Assembly (NCBI GenBank): GCA_033961575.1
Contig: CM066732.1
Span: 67,804,687-67,868,686 of the forward strand
Source: Aselliscus stoliczkanus
Taxonomy: Eukaryota; Chordata; Mammalia; Chiroptera; Hipposideridae
Direction of reading: 5' to 3'
DNA length: 64,000 nucleotides
The position numbers and the translations under genes were made by a program. Of the stretch, positions 21,644 to 33,966 are shown one piece after another. Below the pieces are notes generated by a model. It was not told the DNA's origin and did no database searches. It was given only the letters and a program-made list of their open reading frames with translations. Numbering within the stretch: position 1 is the stretch's first letter; the number at the start of each line of letters is the position of its first letter.

Positions 21644-23094
21644 ACACACTTATGTTATGGGTTTGACAATAGTGAAGAAAAACAATTGGTTACTGCTACC
21701 TCAATGAAATTATATCCTTGGGTAAATACCTCACATGTGATTTCCAGGCAATTAACACTGGGGACAAGTTTGATTGTTTATTGATTTGAGTATAATAGAA
21801 CATTAATCAGTTATTTATCTTGAGATGGATGTTTAAATCTGTCTGAAATTACGATGGTTTTTCTTTCTTTTTTTTTTTTTTTTCACCTAAACCATTCAAG
21901 TGGTTTTAGTTAATTACATTTTTTAAAGCTCAGGGTGTGGCCTGGTGATGAAGGGATGGCCAACTAATTTCTCCATAAATCTACTAGCAAATTAAAAGAG
22001 CATTTTTGATGAGCTCTATAATGTCTTGCATTAGATTGAATGATTAGATTTTTTCTCTCTTTAATTCTTTTAAAGTGATAATTAGCTACAGAAAGACTAC
22101 TCAGGACTGCATTTTTATGGGAGGCGATTCTGTTGGTTTTCATACCTATTCTAGATGAAAGTGAAAAACTCTTCAAGCATAGGTGGAGTTTGGTGCAATA
22201 TGGTATGTATAAATATGACATTTTACCTATCTTATATAATGTAATAGAATTATTACTTTGGAAGAAAAATTTCATATCTTTATGGGCACTTAGGGTAGTC
22301 TTTTACACCAAAGAAATAACATAAAACATTAGCTCAGCCTCTTAGTTTATAAACTGTGTAGCTTTCAGTATATTGTTAGAGTTTTAAAAACCAGGAATTG
22401 TGAATGTATCAGGAAGCCTTATGAGTTGTTGTTGAATCCCAAAATTAGTTAATTTGGGGGAACTATATAGGCTCCATCCTATAAGCCAATTATCCAAATC
22501 TTATTAAGATTGGATGTATTTCTATTGCAGATTTCTTTTTTCTAGTTAACTCAGGGTAGTTCCATGCTAGTAGACAGAAAAGAAAATTAAAATAATTACC
22601 TGAATACTTCAAGTGAGAAAGTGATTCTCCTTAAATATTAAGTTTAATGAAGCTTTAAAAAGGTGTTTTAGTGACCTCTGAATCAGTCTCCCCTAACCCA
22701 TACTCAATGGCCAATGGAATTTAGTACAAATAATTTTTTAACAAAAGAAAGGAGGTCTCTTTATAGGGGATAATGAACAAAGAACAAGAGAGAAGTTGAC
22801 CTTCCAGTTAGAGAACCAGCTCCCTGTGTCCCTAATTCCCCACACAAGGCTCTAAGGCAGGTTACTCACATGTTCCAAGAGTTCTTCTGCACTGATGGGG
22901 CTTCTATGACTTCTGGGATATCACGAGAACCATGATGCCACTGTTCCCTGGGACCAGGGTTCATCTTTGGGTTTTGCACATTCTCTCCCCTGCTTTTGTT
23001 GGGCGTTTTTCACTATTGCAACTTCTCAAAGCTCTTACATAAGACATGGGGCTTATTTCCCATTGATTTTCCTTTTCCTTTTCTTTTTTTCATT
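21644..23094. other. Unique stretch, nothing recognised
   Basis: A T-run of about 17 at 21866-21882 has no adjacent recognisable retrocopy or target duplication. Around 22680-22990 the DNA is more GC-rich but I cannot assign it. Small opposing open frames near 21964-22324 look like chance. Confidence 0.5.
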
Positions 23095-23176
23095 ATCATT
23101 TTAAAAAAATCAATAAATTTATTGGGGTAACATTGGTTAGTAAAATTATATAGGTTTCAAGTATACAATTCTATAC
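23095..23176 (-). mobile_element. Short L1 3' end
   Basis: Antisense L1 3' UTR text (aataaatttattggggtaac, attggttagtaaaattatat, aggtttcaagtatacaattc) runs for only about 80 bp after a T-rich tail. It has the same 3' UTR type as 818-994 and 32081. Flanks atttcccattga (23055-23066) and cattcccactga (near 23178) may be a decayed target duplication. Confidence 0.8.
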
Positions 23177-23664
23177 CATTCCCACTGACATTTCAATGTA
23201 AAAGGATGTTACATTAGAGGTTTTTTAACCTAGATGTCAAGATATCTGCAAGATGCCAACGTGAGTCATGAAACAGACAGCCCTGTAGGAAGTTTAAAGT
23301 GGAGTTTAAAAACACACACACACACACAAAAAAAAACAACCCTTTACATTATTTGTCTTCCTGTGGGGCAAGTCCCCCTTCATTTTATGTTAAGAGGGGA
23401 AGGATTCAAGGAGATTGCTTGGACCACAGACTCAATGGGGCTGGAATGGGGGTCTTCCTGTTGTTCCCTAGTAGGGAAGTTAGAAGTGACTGTCAGATTA
23501 GTAGACACTGGGGAAGGTATAAAGAAACCCTGGAAGAGAATGGATTTGTCTGGATCAAGGAACCACATTTGAGAGCTCACTCTAATTTGGGCATCTCTGA
23601 AGAATCCACAAATTTCTCCCATCAGAGAAAGCCAGCTGCAAACATCTGCTGTACCAAGAGAGTG
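23177..23664. other. Unique stretch with short (CA)n
   Basis: A short CA run with an A-run lies at about 23311-23337. Overlapping open frames on both strands (23234-23673, up to 122 codons) have no recognisable domains and I do not call them genes. Confidence 0.5.
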
Positions 23665-23880
23665 TGAGGCCATTTAGGATCGTGCACTCAACAAGCGCTG
23701 GGGAAATCACTGGGCTGAATGAGTTTGCAGCAGAAGACACAGGATAAACTAGCCCCACTGAATGTATTTAACCGTCTGTCGAGTGCAATGCAAAAGTTAC
23801 GAGTTCGGGCACAATGCATCTACTACATGCATGTATGACATTTATTTAAATTGAAAATGAATGAAAATAACGTGTAAGTA
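23665..23880. promoter_or_regulatory. CpG-retaining unique segment, candidate conserved non-coding element
   Basis: Seven CpG dinucleotides lie within 23681-23872 (at 23681, 23696, 23773, 23780, 23800, 23806, 23871). The neighbouring kilobases are very CpG-poor and this stretch matches no SINE. It includes octamer-like gcaatgcaaaag and a palindromic catgcatg (23827-23834). CpG retention outside young repeats can mark purifying selection, but chance or a young unrecognised insertion would give the same picture. Confidence 0.3.
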
Positions 23881-26029
23881 TGCTTATTATTTATTCAGAA
23901 TGAAATTTAATTTGCCACAGAATAAAAGCAATATATGTTTATTACATAAATTCAGTATAAAAATCAACAGAAATTCAAAACAATATGTGATCAGTTGTGC
24001 CTGACGGAGGGTAAAAGGGTGGTGGTGGAGGTGAAGGGGTGGGAGACGGAAGCATAACAGTATATTCTGACTCTGTTCCATGAGTCTTCCTTGGTAAAGA
24101 ACCATGTGCATAACTCCCAAGACTTGCTTAAATAATCAGGGGTTAATTACTACTTGCTCAGTTGGTTTAATTTTAATAAGGAAGCAATGTTTAACAACAT
24201 TAGGAGTCAAAAGATTTTTTCAGGCAGTACAAATTTTTATCTACTTCATATAACCACATAATCTAAATAAAACTACTTACAGTGTGCTTTTTTTCAAGGT
24301 GTGAATAATCACAAATCACTAGGGTATTTTTACATAGTACTTTCTTATTTAATTGTCCATTGTCAGGTTTCCAGTTGATTTTATTATAGTGTAGATTTGC
24401 ACCTCATTTGTACATGTAAGAAGACCCTTAAAATTTTTAATTTCCCCAGACCCTTGCAGTGACAGTGGGTCACTGACAGTAAACCTAGAAGCCACTGCCA
24501 AGTCCCTCTCTATGTGATTTGTCACATTCCAGCAACAAATTATTGGTCTGTGCTCTCTGAGATGGGCATCTTGCAAGGACAAGATGGTGGTGGCTGTCGT
24601 TAGTCTGGTGTAGACTTTATTTTTGCTTTATTTCACACAAATAATTTAAGAAAATAACAGCAAGCAATGCAAAAATATGTGTAACCTTAAGAAGTACTCT
24701 ATTTAGCATACTGGTCTGAGGATCTGACAGTAAGCTGGCTGGAGAGCTGTTTTCAACTGCTCTACTCTGCCTTTTTTTTCAGTCTTGTATTAATAGTTTC
24801 TGTAGTGATGTTTGGACTCACCTGCTATGGCTGTTGCTATTTACCATTCTGTTTTTGATTCACCTTTCTTAGACTTCTTCCCTTTGGTCTCCCTCAAAGC
24901 TCTTCTTCTTCTATTTTGATTCCCCAGAGTTCATCCTTTAACCAGTATGGCGGGGACACACCATAATCCCTTTTATCTGCCAGCACAACCAAGTCCTCAG
25001 CAGCTGTTACTGTTGGCTGCTAATGGCTCCCAGCTGACCCCCTTCTCTGAAGACTTGCCTGACCAAGGAGCCATCTCTTCTGGAGGCCATGCTCTGTTCC
25101 CTTCCTGCAGCAGCCGGCATCTAATAACTCACATAGCAGAAGGACTCTAAAAAACGTGTCTCCTTGCCTCAAGGTAAGGCCAGCTCTGTGGTCTGTTGCT
25201 GATTCAGATCTCCCTATGGAATTCAGCGGAAGTTAGGCTGCATCTGAGACCTCATTCTTGCTTAGCTTTCCCCCCTGCACTATCCTGCTTCTCCCACTCC
25301 CCTCCCCCTGAGAGCATTCCTTCAATAAATAATCTGAATGAGAATTCTTGGACTACTTCTAGGAAACTTCACCTAAGACAGTCCTTTTGTTCTCTCTTTA
25401 TCACTCCTCTTTGGGCAATCCCATGACTTCAACAAAAGCTAATATACTGACTTTCAAACAAATGGTCTCCAGCTCATAGCTCTTGCCTTAATTCCAGACT
25501 GAGAAGTACAGCTGCCTGCCTTTTTAGGTTTTGTCAAATTGAGGACTGCCTCCTATCTCTGGGCAAGGTGTATTTTGACTCTTTTTAATTCCATTAAGTT
25601 AGAAATTTAAAAGTCGGAGGCCAGCTGAAAACTTCATATGCCCTTTATTCTCTATAAAATGCATTAGTCTTATGAATGCATAAAATATTCTTATGGGCAC
25701 ATCACAATTGTGGGCAGCAGCATAAATCACTTGACTTGGGTTATGTGTAGTTTCTGAAGTTTTCGCCCTCTCCAGAAAGCCTATCAGTGGTCAAGAAAAT
25801 GAAAATGATGTTGTTTTAGGAAACACATTTATTGCACTGAAATTTACAAAAAAAACATACCATGAATATCTCAATACCTTGGTCATTTTTAGCAATAAGT
25901 TATATACTATAAGCCTTGAAACATTGCTGTGATACAACATAGTGAAGTTAATCAGCCTGACAGAAGTCTTTCTTGATTTCCACAGGTACAGCTTCATTTG
26001 GTAAACACATCTCTGTTACAGCCTCATAA
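23881..26029. other. Unique DNA, nothing recognised
   Basis: AT-rich to about 24700, then of mixed composition with pyrimidine-rich patches (24860-24930, 25260-25430). Open frames at 24947-25150 and 25196-25426 have no domain I recognise. They lack convincing splice sites, and I reject them as exons. Confidence 0.45.
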
Positions 26030-26155
26030 CACTTCACTTCAATTGTTTGTTTCCTTGTTTGCATCCCCTCTAGCCCCTTGGGGACATGGATTGTATTTTT
26101 TTTAATATATTTTCTTGATGAATAGTAGGTGTTCAATAAATTATGGGTTTTGAAA
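26030..26155 (+). repeat. L2 3' end fragment
   Basis: The text cccttggggacatggattgt followed by gaatagtaggtgttcaataaattatg is the plus-strand 3' terminus of L2, whose consensus ends in 'tagtaggtgctcaataaat'. Confidence 0.75.
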
Positions 26156-27499
26156 GAATGTCAAAATAAAGAGGGCACGAAAAATAGAGAAAGGAGGACC
26201 CATAGGATAGAGAAGGGTTGACTTAGCTTTTGACTGTCAATTGTTAGTTTAATTGCCTCTCAGCTCTGCATATACCCTTCAATACATTCTTTGGGATAAA
26301 CAATGACATTCCTTCAAGTATTTCTCCTTTAAAGTGAGTACTATGTTCAGCTCTCTGAGTAGAGGATGCTGGAGAAAGAAGCTCTCTTGCAGTTTCTTGC
26401 ATCTAACCAAGGGTTGATATTATGGCCTGCAGGACATTGGATGGCTCCCGCCCTAGTCGTGGGCCCAAAACATGGTTCTTTCCTGGTCTTGCAACCTCGG
26501 CCTGACCATCACCTCCCCACAGCCATCTTGGCATGGCAGCCAGAGCTACGATGTGCTGATGCTCTGAAGGCCTCTTGCCCCCACTAGCACCCAGACTCCC
26601 AATACACACCCATGTCAATGGTGGCTGTTTGCCTGCTTTCCTACTTGTATGGTGGAAGTTGCCTATTTCTTGCCCAGTAACTCCAGGGCAATTTCTAGCA
26701 ACTTCAATCAGCCCAGGCCTGACTGAACCAGTGAAATTATCTGCTATCCTGTAGTCAAACCACACCTTCTCCAACAGTCTGAATGCCTTCAAAGTTTGTC
26801 TTTCCTGAATATTCTCCCTCAGCCCTAGGGTGCCACATAGAGTTTCCTTATATCTTATAGTTATTCTTTATCACAGTTAATTATTCTTTACATCAACCTT
26901 CTCCGTTGTAACCTACTGTATGGTTTTTATCTTCAAATTGTACTCAGACTACTATAGTGTCTGTGATACAGCATGCCTTCTTCAGGGTAGTGTAAGTGAC
27001 CTAAAATTGGACACTTGAATTAGTTTATCAAACTATATTGGAGCCTAAAGAAAAACCATAAAGATCTTTCACTATTTCATTTTTGGCCCCCAAGTTTTTG
27101 TGTTTGTTTTCAACCTGATGATTATTCCAGATTAAATACTAGAGTTCTTTGTTTTTATTTTTGCTTAAGACTTGTCATACAATAACAATTTTGAGCTATG
27201 ATCTTTATAGACAAACTTAAAAGTAAATGGAGATATGGGATCCACATGTATAATATAAAACTGAAGAAATTATATTCCTTCTATTGGGAAAGATTATTCT
27301 GGGATATTTAGAAAAAAGATACTATCCAAATCACATGTAGGCTAATCTTGAACATGAGTAAGAATGCACAAAGATCCAATCAAAGGCATTGAAGATAGTC
27401 ATTGCACGTGCTAAGAATCTGTGAGATCTGACTGTTTGAGCTTTTGTCAACTATAAAAATGATGCCTTCCATTAACAGATTTAGTCTCTCCCAGTTCCT
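26156..27499. other. Unique DNA including a GC-richer patch at 26400-26830
   Basis: The 26400-26830 patch is clearly more GC-rich than its surroundings and holds opposing open frames of 73 and 129 codons. I recognise neither protein nor repeat there. It could be an old LTR or a decayed retrocopy. The rest is AT-rich and unassigned. Confidence 0.4.
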
Positions 27500-27730
27500 A
27501 AGTATATCAGTTGGGATTCTTTTTGTTGCATGTGGCAGAAGACCAATCCTAACTGGTTTAAATAATAAGGGGAATTTATTGGCTCAAATAGCTTAAAAAT
27601 CCAGGGGATAGTCTCATTTTAAGTGAGGCATGGTTGGGGCTCAAACAATGCTATTAGGACTTCATTCTTACCCCCCTTTCTTTATTTCTTATCTCTTTTT
27701 CTGTTGGCTTCATTGGTAGTCTCTAGAGGG
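27500..27730. repeat. Old interspersed repeat of undetermined class
   Basis: The text cagttgggattctttttgtt, aggggaatttattggctcaa and gtgaggcatggttggggctc follows a common old mammalian repeat (consensus with 'gggaatttattggctca'). I recall the family by sight but not its name or class. Confidence 0.45.
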
Positions 27731-28454
27731 AAAAAAAAATGTCATCAAGCTGTTCTAAGCCTACACCTAAAATACAGTAGAAGTGATAACAACTTTTTCT
27801 GACAATTCCCACCAAAAACTGGCATTCACTTTTATTGGAACAATGTGGTTATGTGCCTCACCTTGAAGCAAAGGACTAGCTGAGCATGGTTTGTTCCCTT
27901 TTTGGGGTTGGATCACCACTGGAACTAGACAGAGGATCAGTAAAGGATTATCTCTGGAGAAATTTAGGGTATGGGACCCTGAATTAATGCTTGATAGGCA
28001 AATAACAAACATGCACTGAACTAGCAGATCCTGAACAAGGCTCTCGTAATACCACTATGGTCAGTCTACCTGGACCAGTCATGTTGCCCCTTATCCAAGT
28101 ATTCACCATGACCCATGACCAGTATAAGCACCTGTGTGTCCACTGAACCACAGCCTGATCCTAATCCTTGCCAGCAATACATTGTCTCAGATATTGGCTG
28201 GGTTCTTCCATTAATATGTGTAGATCATCTGTCAGGCCTGCAAGACTTTGGGTCAAGATGTCCACAGTGACCAACTGTCTTTCTGTACTTCTCCCACCTG
28301 CAAAAGTGGCCTGTATGTTTTCGAAACCAACAAATTATAAAAGATTAAAAGCTTTTGATCATTCAGTGGGCCATACAGTATCTCAAACTTGACAATCTAA
28401 GGTGATAAGAGGAGACATTTTTCACCCATGGATGATCAGAGTAAAACAATACAC
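27731..28454. other. Unique stretch, nothing recognised
   Basis: No repeat or coding signal is recognised. Open frames of 74-81 codons appear random. Confidence 0.45.
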
Positions 28455-28675
28455 ATGTTTATAAGCACTTTATGTGTATCTTAATGTATTTTATCCTCAC
28501 AATAAACCTGTGAGAATTATTTTTATTTTATAAGTGAGGAAATTGAGGCACAGAGAGATTAGGTAATATGCCCAGGGTCACACAAGTAGAAGAGATGGAA
28601 CAAGAATTCTCACTCAGGTAATTTGACTTTGGGACTTACTTTCATAATCATTACACAGTGCTGCCTCTAGTGGAC
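28455..28675 (-). repeat. MIR SINE, antisense
   Basis: The text gcactttatgtgtatcttaa, ttttatcctcacaataaacc, gtgaggaaattgaggcacag and cccagggtcacacaagtaga runs through the MIR core and head on the minus strand to cacagtgctgcctc. This is one of the best-preserved MIR copies here. Confidence 0.9.
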
Positions 28676-29019
28676 ACCAACAGACTCATCCTTGGTCCAT
28701 TTCTACTAACTTGGCACCAGATGTATTCTGGCTCTATTATTAAGGCATTTGTCTCATTCAGTTTAAACACAGTAGCACAGCTTTCTCTTGTCTTTGGCAT
28801 TTTTGCACAGTTGCTTAAATTTCTAATGCATGCTCTAGATACTAAAACAGGCTCAGAGAGAGTAGGATTCTGTTTAACATATATTGTTTTCCAAATCTTT
28901 GAATGTGGAAAGTCCGCTCCCACACAGAACCATTTCCAGACTTTTGGCCCCTTGGCACTTCTTGCTCACATTGAACTTCTCATTGCCTTGGTTCTTTTAT
29001 TTAACACTTGAGGGAAGCA
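28676..29019. other. Unique stretch with opposing open frames
   Basis: A 117-codon open frame on plus (28658-29011) and a 90-codon one on minus (28651-28923) overlap almost fully. The plus frame would encode a hydrophobic peptide. With no domain and its start inside the MIR border, I treat both as chance. Confidence 0.45.
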
Positions 29020-29165
29020 GAATGATATAGCATGTCAGAGCAGGGCGTTGGGAGTCCGATAGAACTGAATTCAAGTGCTGACGTGCCAATTCAGATCTGT
29101 GTGAACTTGGGTATAGTCACCCTCTCTAAGCTTTACTTGTCTCTTATGTAAAGCTGAGAGGAAAT
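29020..29165 (+). repeat. MIR SINE, head and core
   Basis: The text gaatgatatagcatgtcaga, ttgggagtccgatagaactg, ttcaagtgctgacgtgccaa and gtgtgaacttgggtatagtc is the MIR tRNA-derived head and core on the plus strand. Confidence 0.75.
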
Positions 29166-29744
29166 AGAACTTACGAAACAGAAACATGATTCAGCCTTTG
29201 TTGAAATGAAACAAAGTCACGTTTCACAAACAATGATAATGGGTAAGGTTTAGGAGAAAAGAATGCAAAGAAAGTGCTGGTGAGATAAAAATGTTCATTT
29301 TATATGATCAAAGGTACACAATCAACAAAGACTGTTCTTATGAGCACAGATCTGTGGGGAAAGGGCCTTACTTCAAATCCAAACAGACTCTCTCTCTCGA
29401 TATAACACTGAGAAGGAATGAAGAAGCTTCCTTCTGAAGAAGACAAGTTCTTAAGATGATTAAAAATTCATGTTTAATTACTCTGGAACCTAACCTCCAG
29501 GGGGAAGTACGTGGAAATATTATATTTTCATATAATTTACATAATCAATTTGGTGCAGGAAATGGAATTTCTTCCTTTAGGTTGTAAAAGAACTCCTCAG
29601 CTTTGTGTGCTTCCATGTAAGTAGTTTGTGCTCCAGCCCAGGTATCCCTGAGGGCCTGTAAGCAAACCACAGCAACAGTGCTTCTATATTCAAATATGAT
29701 GGGAGCTTGGTTTCTCTGACAATAGGAATAATTAAGATGGCCTT
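29166..29744. other. Unique stretch, nothing recognised
   Basis: No repeat family is recognised. A short tctctctctcgatata run occurs at 29389-29404. Confidence 0.45.
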
Positions 29745-29840
29745 TTTTATAGCATTTATTGTGAAGATTTAGTAAGATAATGCATAATCAGCAAACACAG
29801 TCATAAACATTTAATCAGTAGTAGTTACTTGCTGCAGACA
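29745..29840 (+). repeat. MIR 3' fragment
   Basis: The text agcatttattgtgaagattt, agtaagataatgcataatca and gcaaacacagtcataaacat follows the MIR 3' half ('ttgtgaggattaaatgagataatg'). Confidence 0.55.
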
Positions 29841-30773
29841 ATTACTTCACTGACCTTGGAGCCCATCCCTGTGTTTCTCCTCACATACTTGGTCCCCCAC
29901 CCACTCCCTCCCTAAACTGGGCTCTGGATTTCTGCTCCATTCTACAAAGTGCCAGCAGCAGAGACTGCAAACAAGTGGCTGAAACCTTATGCAGAATTTA
30001 TTGCTCTCTTTTTTCCTCTTAGCAGGATTTGGCTTTCATCCTTAAAGGTCCTACCAATATGTCTTTGTGTCTGACAACACGCCTTAATTATTCCCTAATT
30101 CTTATCCCAGAGCAATGGACTGAAGCTGCTTTTTTTCTGTCTCCTGCCTAAAATGGAAGATCCTGGTAGCTCCTGAATCCTGTAAACTGGAAAGACTGAT
30201 TTCAGTTCTCCCAGGTAATTTGGGGGATGTCAGAGCTTAGCTAAGCAGAGCTGTCTCTGCCTATTTTTAGCTTCTCAGTGGCAGAAGCTACTGAGCCACA
30301 GAAGCCATAGTTTGATACTCGTTTCTGTACAGTCTATATGTTTGCTAAATGGCTCCATGAATGTGTGGAACAATGAATTGCTAAGATATCCATAGTGCAA
30401 AATAGGTAAGATCTGCTATGTACATACAGGATCCCATAGAAGCAAAAGAAATGTAGCTTTCTGATATTTAAAAAGAAGCTCTTTTTTTTTTTGACTTGGG
30501 GCACTTAAGAATTTCCATTTTACCTGCAGCATTTGTTCTCTGTTATTAATAGATGGTTATTTTCCTCCAGACCAGTCACTTTTTCTTTATATAGCCTTGA
30601 ACTTCTACTTAGGTTTTCTGCAAAATAGTTTCTGAAGACAACGGGATGCAACTTAAGCCCTCCTATTGTGGAAGAAACAGGATTTTTTGATGTGACCATT
30701 GTCAGCCGCAAAAAAGATATCAGTAGGAAATTGAAGTCCAGATTCATGATATACTTGGAAAGATGACTTATTT
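29841..30773. other. Unique stretch, nothing recognised
   Basis: Moderately GC-rich to about 30300 and AT-rich after that. A T-run lies at 30482-30492. No repeat body or gene is seen. Confidence 0.45.
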
Positions 30774-30906
30774 TATGTATGTATGTATGTATGTATGTAT
30801 GTATTTTTAAGGAGGGCACAGCTCACAGTGGCCCATGTGGGGATTATACTGGCAACCTTGGTGTTATCAGCACCCCGCTCTAACCAACTGAGCTCACCGG
30901 CTTATT
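30774..30906 (-). mobile_element. Short tRNA-derived SINE with (ATGT)n tail
   Basis: On the minus strand the body 30805-30901 begins agccggtgagctcagttggt, with Box A-like tgagctcagttgg, and continues to a poor Box B (gccagtataatcc) and gcccacatg-type text. It ends directly in a tetranucleotide run (tatg on plus, 30774-30804). The head differs from the ggccggccgagtgg type: it ends in gctgtgccctcc rather than actgccctc. Flank resemblance (cttatt on both sides) is weak. Confidence 0.75.
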
Positions 30907-31842
30907 ATTTTTACATGGATAATTTGTGAGCTGAAGTCAAAGAGGCATGAGATAGGAGGGATGGACAGTCCAAAGCATTTAGACCAAGTTCCAAATCAAA
31001 ATAGAAATGTCCCTTCTCTGTTTGGTTTCTAAAAACTCTTAGATGAAAACAGAGAGTTCATCTAAGAGCTCTGCGGATCTTTTACATTTTGACTCACTTC
31101 TATTTTTCACTTTGCCTTAATATTTAGGCTAATTTAAGCTTTGATTTTTCCTAATCTCACCTAATTTCATTTTCTTCTCCCACTGTTTTCATTAAACCTT
31201 CACTTTTTTCTATGAGCTTCATTAATAACTTATAAATCAATAATTTAATGCAAACTTCAGGGAATCTTTTTGGTTACTTCAGATGTATGTATTTTCTATG
31301 GATTAAGCATTCCTGAAAGTCAGGCTTTAAAATAAAATGTATATGTTAAATTTCTTATTACCATTTGGAAAAACCCTTGATTATGTTTGATAATTAAAAT
31401 GTTAATAATTTTTAAATTGTTTGACAAATTTCCATAATATAAGTCCCAATCTTTCCCTGATATCTAATATTGAGTCATTTCATACAATATATAACCTTCC
31501 TGGATTTTTTTCAATACTCAGAAAACCCAAGGTCCTTGAGTGAAGAACTCAAGGATGGGAGGTGGGGAGAAGAATGTATATCATCTTTTTGGTATTCTTT
31601 TCAAGTGAGGTATGCCGATTACTTCCATCTGTCTTACAATGTAGTTTCTTCAAAAAATACAGACTATAACCATGATAGTGGCTGACAACCAACAAGTAGC
31701 ATAGGGAGCAGGTAAGGAGAATTGAGGGTGATTATTGGGGCTGCTTTTCATAATACTAAGGGAGAGGGCCACAATTTTTCTGAGGTTGGGTGTATTCAGT
31801 AAGAAAATAAATTCCAGTGATAATAGAATGGTCCCATTTTCA
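30907..31842. other. Unique stretch with a 12-bp hairpin
   Basis: A perfect inverted repeat, ctcttagatgaa (31036-31047) and ttcatctaagag (31057-31068), has a 9-nt loop. The rest is AT-rich and unassigned. Confidence 0.5.
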
Positions 31843-32067
31843 TTTGGCTGATAGTTTCCTTTGCTGTACAGAGATATTTAGTTTGATGTAGTCCCACTTG
31901 TTAATTTTTGCTTTTGTTGACTGTACTGTTTTGTGTCATATCTAAAAAATTATTTCCAAGACCAATGTGAAGGAGCTTTTCCTCTGTTTTCATCTAAGAG
32001 GTTTGCTGATTTGCATATATTGAGCCATTCTTGCATCCCAGGGATAAATCCTACATGATCATAGTCT
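31843..32067 (-). mobile_element. Old L1 fragment, ORF2 pieces, left part of a split copy
   Basis: 31843-31995 (gatagtttcctttgctgtac, tgatgtagtcccacttgtta, ttccaagaccaatgtgaagg) is the complement of the ORF2 C-terminal region. From about 32000 it jumps to ORF2 reverse-transcriptase text (tgagccattcttgcatccca, gggataaatcctacatgatc). Immediately right of the 5.5-kb L1 insert the same reading resumes at 37621, so the younger L1 split this older one. Confidence 0.75.
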
Positions 32068-32853
32068 ATGATCTCTTTTAAAAAATTGTATTAAATTTAT
32101 TGGGCTGAAATTGGTTAGTAAAATTATATAGGTTTCATGTGTACATTTCTATAATAAATCACCTATAGATTGCATTGTGTGTTCACCACCCAGAGCCAGT
32201 TCTCCTTCCATCACCATATATTTTTTATCCTCTTTACCATCCTCCCTCCCCGCATACCTTCTGGTAACCACTAAATTGTTGTCTGTGACTATGAGTTTTT
32301 GTTTATTTATTTGTTTGTCTTGTTTGTTTGTTGCTTTAAGTTTTATATCCCACATATGAATGAAGTCATAAGGTTCTCGACTTTTTCTGTCTGACTTTTT
32401 TCCTTTACCATGAAAATTTATGTTGTAGCAAATGGCAGTATTTCCTCTTTTCTTATGGTTGGATAATATTCCATTGTATATGAGCACCACATTCTCTTTG
32501 TTCAATAGTCTATCGGAGAACACTTTGGTTGTTTCCATGTCTCAGCCACTGTGAATAATGCTTCAGTGAACACAGGGGTACATATATCTTTACGGATAAA
32601 TGTTTTCGGATATTTTGGGTATATACCCAGGAGAGGGATTGCTGGGTCATATGGTAATTCTATTCTTAATTTTCTGAGGAACATCCACATTGTTTCCATA
32701 GTGGCTGTACAATTTACATTCCCACCAGCAGACATAATTCACAGAATCTCCAATATTTGTTATTAATTGTCTTGTTAATAATAGCCATTCTAATAGGTGT
32801 GACATGGATCTCATTGTGGTTTTGATTTGCATTTCCCTAATACCTAGTGAAGT

Positions 32854-33315
32854 TTAGCATTTTTTCATATACCTGTTGGCTGTTTGTATGTCTTCTTGGG
32901 AGAAGTTTCTGTTCACATCCTCTGCCCATTTTTTAATTGCGTCATTTGTTTCTTTGTTGTTTAGTTGTATGAGTTCTTTATACATTTTGGATATTAGCTC
33001 CTTATCAGAAGTGTAGTTTGCAAATATCTTCTCCAATTCAGTTGATTGCCTCTTTGTTTTGTTGACAGTTTCTTTTGCTGTGAAGAAGCTTTTTAGTTTG
33101 ATGTAGTCCCATTTATTTATTTTAGCTTTTACTTCCCTTGCCTTTGAGGTCAAATTCATAAAATTCTCTCTGAACCCAAGGTCAATAAGTTTAGTTCCTA
33201 TAATTTCTTCTGTGCAAATTATTGTTCCAGGTGTTATGTTTAAGACTTTGACCCATTTTGAATTAATTTTGGTGCATGATGACAGAAAGCAGTCTAGCTT
33301 CATTCTTTTGCACAT
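32854..33315 (-). pseudogene. L1 ORF2 C-terminal region, broken
   Basis: This 153-codon open piece of L1 ORF2 contains the conserved [19 protein letters not shown] block, [16 protein letters not shown] and the [14 protein letters not shown] block, all from the region downstream of the reverse transcriptase. Pieces in other frames continue to its left: a CWWECKLY segment at 32647-32832 and a DPAIPLLGIYPKYPKT segment at 32502-32735, then the end of ORF2 near 32350. The frame changes show that ORF2 is inactivated. Confidence 0.9.
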
Positions 33316-33966
33316 GGCTTTCCAATTTTCCGAGCATCATTTATTGTAGAGCCTTTCTTTTTTTCATTATATTGTTGGCTACATTGTCAAAAATTATTTG
33401 CCTACATATATGTAGCTTAATTTCTGGATTCTCAATTCTATTCCATTGGTGTCTGTGTCTGTTTTTCTGCCAATACTATGTTGTCTGATTATTGTCACTT
33501 TGTGGTATAAATTGAAGTCAAAGAGTGTGATAGCTCCAGCCTTGTTCTTTTTGTCAGGAATGCTTTGTCTATTCAGGGACAGTTGTAATTCCATACAAAT
33601 CTGATGTTTTTTGCTCTATTTCTTGAAAAAAATGCCATGGAGATTTTGATGGATATTGCATTAAATCCGTATATTGCTTTGGGTAATATGGCATTTTAAC
33701 TATGTTTATTCTTCCAACCTTGAACACAGAATATCTTCCCATTTCTTTGTGTCTTCTTCAATTTCTTTTAATAATGTCTTATAGTTCATTGTGTAGATCC
33801 TTCACATCCTTTATTAGATTTATTCCTAAGTATTTTATTCATTTTGTTGCAATTGCAAAAGGAATTGTTTTTTTGTTTGTTTGTTTCTTTTTCTGAAATT
33901 TCATTGTTAGTATATAAGAACGCAATGGATTTTCGTACATGATTTTACTGTATTTGTCTATTGTTT

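Noticed and set aside
24947..25426. Possible exons (open frames of 67 and 76 codons)
   Set aside because: No convincing acceptor/donor pairs, no recognisable protein and no continuity between the two frames.
26403..26792. 129-codon open frame on the minus strand
   Set aside because: No domain is recognised. The GC-richer patch lengthens open frames on both strands.
28651..29011. Opposing open frames of 117 and 90 codons
   Set aside because: They overlap on both strands, begin in a MIR border and match no family. Chance is the simplest reading.
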